This document shows, one piece after another, positions 59,401 through 64,000 of a stretch of DNA of 64,000 nt. The position numbers and the translations under genes are program-made. How positions within the stretch are numbered: the first letter of the stretch is position 1; the number at the start of each line of letters is the position of its first letter. The stretch lies in NCBI GenBank assembly GCA_013399895.1, contig VXBA01000881.1, positions 5,013,241 through 5,077,240 on the forward strand. Direction: 5' to 3'. The stretch comes from Serilophus lunatus. Its lineage: Eukaryota > Chordata > Aves > Passeriformes > Eurylaimidae. Below the pieces are notes generated by a model. The model worked only from the letters and a program-made list of their open reading frames with translations. It was not told the DNA's origin and did no database searches.

Positions 59401-61929
59401 TTTCAGGCAGCTTCCCCTAAGCACTTCAGCTTGAAACAAATATAAACCTAATTTCATTTTATATATACCAACAAAATGCAAATTACAAGAGCAATAGTCT
59501 GGAGTCTTCATCCTTTATCTCATCTGTATCCCAGACTCCTCACTTGCAAATGATGGGTGTCTGCTCATGGATTTGCTTTTTTTTTTCCTATTCCAGACAA
59601 ATAACTTATGCCACATTGTGTTGCTTCCCTGTCATATAAATAATGTTCACTTAACAGTGCATGCATTAGAGAACTATGTTTCCATTGAGTTGTCATTTCC
59701 AGAAATATTCTTCGTTTGGGTAGAAATTTTCCATTCTTGGTCTCAGCTGAAAACCACTTTTTTCCCCCATATATTTCTATCTTTTCAGTATATCTCGCTC
59801 TTATTTTTAATTTTCAAGTAACAGCAATATCTCCCAGTAAGAAATGCAGTGAAAGCACAGACTTCTCCCTAACCTGTAACTAGGATTGAATTTGGAGACT
59901 ATTTACAACCCATTTGGCAAACAGTTGAATTTCTGTGAGTGCCTCAGTAACATTAAGGTCCATCTTTTGCTGTAACCAGTTCAAAGCATCAGAAATGGCA
60001 CAGGGAGGAGGAAGGGAAGAGAAAGAGCCCACAAAACTTCCAAGATTTTCATGTTGTGGCAGCTGGGAAAGCAAAACACGGATGAAGATCAGCATCTTGT
60101 GCAGGACTGCAGAGAGCACAAGCAGGGAGAGGGCAGTGCCAGCCCAGCCCATCCCTTCTCACAGGTGCCATGTGCCCAGTTTGGTTCTGTTGAAAAGTAA
60201 AGCCCTGCTTTGGAGTCCCAGGACATGAGTTCCACTCAGTTCTGGCCCAAATTGGACACTGAGAGGCCTTTTTTCAGGCAGTTCTCAGCTCTTGACCAGG
60301 GGTCAACCCCAGCATTGAATGGGAGAAGAGATGAAAAGAGAAATAATGTCTTCCCTTACTTTATTGACTTTTGTCCTTTTTTTGTCCAATTCTCACTCAC
60401 AATTCTTCACAAAGAGGGAAGAGCCTTTATTCCAAGTTTTCACAAGTCCTTTCTTGTTTTTTCCCTCCACAACTCAAACAATTCAATGTGAACACCAGCT
60501 GGCTTTTGTCAGCTTAAATAAACACAAGAAATCCTCCCCATCACCCAAAGACACCCTCAGCTTATGATTATTTCCTCCCTTGCTCCTCCTGGAAGGAATA
60601 CAGGATCTAGGCCAGCAGCTTCATCAACTTTTTCAAAATTCCTAAAAATAAACAGCGTTTGTTCCTTGCCCCTCTTGCTTCACAAGATCTCAGATGTTAA
60701 ATATTCCAAAAATCCACATATAGAAATCTGATTCATCTCATTATTCTTGGACGTTTTCCCCCTAAAACACATATATACCAAGTAAAGAGATAAACCACTA
60801 AGTTTCTTTCCTCCACAGTACAGTTCTATCACCAATTTATTTAAATATATTTATATATTTATAGAAATAAATATATTGAAGTATATCACCAATTATTTCA
60901 AAATCCCTTTTCACTAACAGATGGTAAACAGGGCTCAAGGATGGGATGATGGTGGAAGGTTTCAGGTGCATTGTTTCAGGAAGCATTCAGTGCAAATTGT
61001 ATAAACTGTCATTTTTAACCTAAAATATCCACTAAGGTGTTCTTTACCACCATCACCTATGTGATTTTTTTCCTTCCTGCACATGTCTATGGACCATGAG
61101 ATGAGAAGTTGATAACAGACTTGAAGGCAAACACTCCCATCTCTTTTTATTGTTTATAGTTTTTTACTTTTAGCTGAAGTTTTCTGAGTGTCTGAGTGCT
61201 CTTCAGTAACTGGTGAAGTGGCACAGACTCATCCTAAATCAAGGAGGATTGTAAGAAAACTCCAGTAGCTTTATGAGAAGCTCTAGAAATCTTTAATTTT
61301 GGATTGGTGCCTTGAAACTTGTCAGGGAATGAGCCCATCCAAGAGAAATGAGCCTATTGCTCTTCCCTAACCCAGGCTTTGAAAGTATTAAGTGAAAATT
61401 AATGGCTGCTTTCGTCTTTCATATTCCTATTCCTCCCTTTGCACTGAAAAATAAGAACCATCAAAGTGTCTCTCGCAGGGGTGTTGTGAAGTTGAGTTAA
61501 TGTTTGTGTGAAACACTCAAGCAACGAGGTCCATAAGGGAGAGAGGCCTGGAAGGAAATGAAGATTCCCAACGTCAGCCCACGACTTGAATAAAAGTGTA
61601 AATAAAAGCCAGGGCTGTGCACTGAACAATAAGGGTGGCAAATGAGATTTATATGGTCCCTTCTGCCACATCCAACAAAGCTGGAGCCCAGTGGAGGAGC
61701 GTGGGGGTGACCAAAGAGCAGCACAGTGCAGAGCAGGCAATGTTATCCCATTTCCAACTGAGCACAACATGGGTTTGGGGAACTGAGCCTGCTTGGTAAC
61801 AGGACAAGTCAGTCTGAGGATGGACCAGGTGCTCGGTGGGATGTCCCTGCCCCAAGGATTATCCCACTGACCATTTCTGTGCTCTCAGGAAGGTCGTCTC
61901 CTCCCCAGTTGTGACAAAGGCACTTGAGT
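56416..61929. other. Unique, mostly AT-rich DNA, no gene seen
   Basis: This 5.5-kb stretch is the longest without any recognised interspersed repeat in the right half. A very AT-rich patch lies at 60834-60896. The largest frames are 117 aa (58207-58560, plus), 123 aa (61399-61770, minus) and 97 aa (59935-60228, plus). I recognise none of them, and each has overlapping frames. Confidence 0.4.
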
Positions 61930-62390
61930 CTTGTGTCCAGTTCTGAGCCCGTCATGGCAGAGACATCGAGGGGCTGGAGCATGTCCAGAGAAGGGAAGGG
62001 AGCTGGGGAAGGGGCTGGAGCCCCAGGAGGGGCTGAGGGATCTGGGGGGGCTCAGCCTGGAGAGAAGGAGGCTCAGAGAGGATCTGGAGTTGTCTCCAAC
62101 TCCCTGACAGAGGGGGGAGTCAGGCTCTGCTCCCAGGGAACAAGGGATGGGATGAGAGAAAACATTCTCAAGCTGTGCCAGGAGAGGATCAGGTTGGACA
62201 TCAGGAGGAATTTCTGCACAGGAAGGGTTGTCAGACTTTGGAAAGGGGCTGCCCAGGGCAGTGGTGGATTCCCCACCCCTGGAAATATCCAAGGAACAAT
62301 GGGATGTGGCACTCAGAGCTCTAGGCTGGGTGATCACAAGTTGGACTTGGTGATCTCAGAGATGTTTTCCAGCCTAAATTATTCTCTGAT
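61930..62390 (+). mobile_element. CR1: CR1 LINE, long 3' part
   Basis: About 460 bases begin near GTGTCCAGTTCTGAGCCCGT and continue through GGGGCTCAGCCTGGAGAGAA, AGCTGTGCCAGGAGAGGATC and AGTGGTGGATTCCCCACCCC to GATGTTTTCCAGCCTAAATT. It is of a different, older-looking CR1 type from the others, with an ATTCTCTGAT end. The 224-aa plus ORF (61924-62598) and the 150-aa minus ORF over it are not genes. Confidence 0.93.
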
Positions 62391-63288
62391 ATGTCAAAAC
62401 TACTCCAGTGATCACAACTTTGAAGTGCAATCCTTAAATCAGCCTAAGCAGGTTCAAATTCAGCTTCTGCAAGCTGGTCCTTCCCTCCACACCAGCAGCA
62501 CAGAGCAGTCAGGAAGACTCAGTACCAAAGACAGTTCCTCCAAAGGTTGTGACTCTAAGGATGTTCTGACTCTCTGCTGGACCAGGAATCGAGTGTGAGA
62601 GAACTTTTTTTATAGACAGTTTTTCTTGAATTCACACACACACACACATTCCCCCTTGATTTAAATCAACCAACTCAAGCCAAGTTGCCCAAAACCTTTC
62701 CTTGAGGAAAGGGAACATGGAGAATATTTTGTGTGCCAATATTATTAAATTGAGGCTTTTAGAGTCTTTTCTACTTGGAAGGAAGTTGCAGTTTAATTTC
62801 TCAAATAAAACCGAAGCTAAAAAATTAAAGTTGAGAACATTAAAAGCTCAAAATCATTTTAATCCGGTTTAGACAAAAGTGTTGCTCCTTCTTTTACCCA
62901 ATTGTTTTGCCTTTTTAATCTGCTTTTCATCTGAAACTCAATCCTTTCAGTGCCTGTTCGTGGCATGAAACAATTTCCTTGATTTTTAAACACTACAAGC
63001 AAGGAGAAATAACAGTTATTTGCACAACCAAAGCACACACATTTCCATACCTATCAGACAGTTAAATTTAACTAGTTAATTATGTGGGGAGAAGAAGGGA
63101 ACTGTGAGAAAAGCTGCACCTGGCAGCATCCAAGCATCTCTCCATGCTTTGGGAACAGCACTGGAGCCCTCTGAATAGTCCCTTCATCCTTTCATTCCTG
63201 CTTGATGCTGGAACAGGATGTCAGATCTCAGCTTGTACATTTTGTCCCCATCTTAAATCTCCATTTGAAAAACTACAATAAGTCAAAA
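62391..63288. other. Unique AT-rich DNA with a CA run, no gene seen
   Basis: A (CA)8 microsatellite lies at 62633-62648. No repeat family or exon was recognised before the gap. Confidence 0.45.
62633..62648. repeat. (CA)8 microsatellite
   Basis: Eight uninterrupted CA units. Confidence 0.9.
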
Positions 63289-63316
63289 NNNNNNNNNNNN
63301 NNNNNNNNNNNNNNNN
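63289..63316. other. Assembly gap (28 Ns)
   Basis: Twenty-eight unknown bases are followed directly by a 29-base A run. The short ORFs crossing it carry unknown residues and are meaningless. Confidence 0.98.
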
Positions 63317-63347
<31 letters not shown>

Positions 63348-63359
63348 AAAAAGAAGAAA
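63317..63359. repeat. Long A run with GAA tail
   Basis: Twenty-nine As, then GAAAAAAGAAGAAAG. This is the longest homopolymer in the window and the likely cause of the adjoining gap. The A run may continue into the gap. Confidence 0.9.
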
Positions 63360-64000
63360 GCTGAGAGGTTTAATTACTTTTATCCCTGTCTGAGAGGCGC
63401 TTTCAAGTATAGCCAGGGTTCCTGGAATTGCAGTCCTGGTGCCAGGGAGAAAATGAACAGCAAGAGACGCGCTAAAAAAATCCCCAGCTCCCGGATATTT
63501 GCCTGAAAAAACTCGTTTCCAAGAAGGCAGCACTGGTGAGGCTAGAGCTGGGCTCTGCTGCCAGGTTACCCCTCACACTGAGCTCAGGGATTTAGGGATG
63601 CTCCTCACACACACACAGAGACACACACACAAACCCCATTCGGGGATGGAAGAGGTGGGAAGTGGCAAGAGGTGGGGTTTGTGCTGCTGAATTTGCTTTA
63701 ATCCAAGCCTGGGTGGGAGAGGATCCACATCCAGCCCAAGCTGCAGCTCAGGAGCTGGTTACCTAAGCAGACACACCCGGGGAAAGGCACAGCTTTCCAG
63801 GCTCCAGCCACAAAAGCGAAGCCTGAACGTTTCACTGGTGATTTCCATCAAGTCACCTTCCCAGGGGCTGCAGCATCCAAGGTGTGCCAAGGCCCTGCTG
63901 CACCAGGAGACAGGCAGAGGTGCCAAGGGAAGGGAGGGAGCCTGAGGAGCACATGTGCCACCCTAGAGCTCAGCCCTGGCATATGAAGGGTGATGACATG
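63360..64000. other. Unique DNA, no gene seen
   Basis: Composition is mixed and somewhat G-rich towards the end. An imperfect CA microsatellite lies at 63606-63630. No exon, RNA or repeat family was recognised. Confidence 0.4.
63606..63630. repeat. Imperfect CA microsatellite
   Basis: A CA dinucleotide run interrupted once by GAGA. Confidence 0.85.

Noticed and set aside
61924..62598. 224-aa ORF as a gene
   Set aside because: Most of it is a plus-strand CR1 3' region, which is noncoding or frameshifted.

Overview
This window looks like gene-poor nuclear DNA from a bird, most likely a passerine. The main evidence is interspersed repeats. I count 26 fragments of the avian LINE CR1, about 6 kb in total and evenly split between strands. 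Three more are short copies of a tRNA-Ile-headed SINE with a CR1-like tail, a type known from songbirds. There is also one solitary LTR of avian endogenous-retrovirus type. CpG is depleted almost everywhere, and mononucleotide runs, microsatellites and one N-filled assembly gap are present. Nothing looks bacterial or viral in organisation: there are no operons, no long unique ORFs and no ribosomal or tRNA genes.

Layout. 1-5.6 kb: AT-rich unique DNA, small CR1 pieces, an LTR (3096-3660) and a CpG-dense patch directly after it (3738-4102). 5.7-20 kb: CR1-rich DNA, with two near-identical young CR1 copies at 5.7 and 7.8 kb and longer copies at 9.0, 12.1 and 18.4 kb. 20-38 kb: almost free of CR1, holding all three SINE fragments (24.7, 30.7 and 33.5 kb), a 19-bp tandem repeat (29.9 kb) and a purine-rich microsatellite (35.9 kb). 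37.6-39.7 kb: a 107-bp direct repeat pair about 1 kb apart and a perfect 11-bp-arm hairpin beside a CR1. 42-56.4 kb: dense CR1 again, including the third young copy (44.1 kb), and a homogeneous 26-copy, 22-bp minisatellite (47061-47640). 56.4-64 kb: mostly unique AT-rich DNA with one CR1 (61.9 kb) and a gap next to a 29-base A run.

I could not identify any protein-coding exon with confidence. The longest open frames (373, 254, 252, 201 and 196 aa) are by-products of the minisatellite, whose 22-bp unit contains no stop in any phase. Other ORFs above 200 aa run through CR1 copies. The window may be intronic or intergenic; sequence alone does not tell me which. I found no new gene system. The best leads are the minisatellite, the trio of young CR1 copies with two near-coincident 5' ends, the LTR/CpG-patch junction, and the unexplained 107-bp duplicated segment. 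CR1 and LTR boundaries are estimates from recognised family sequence, generally good to about 10-30 bases.
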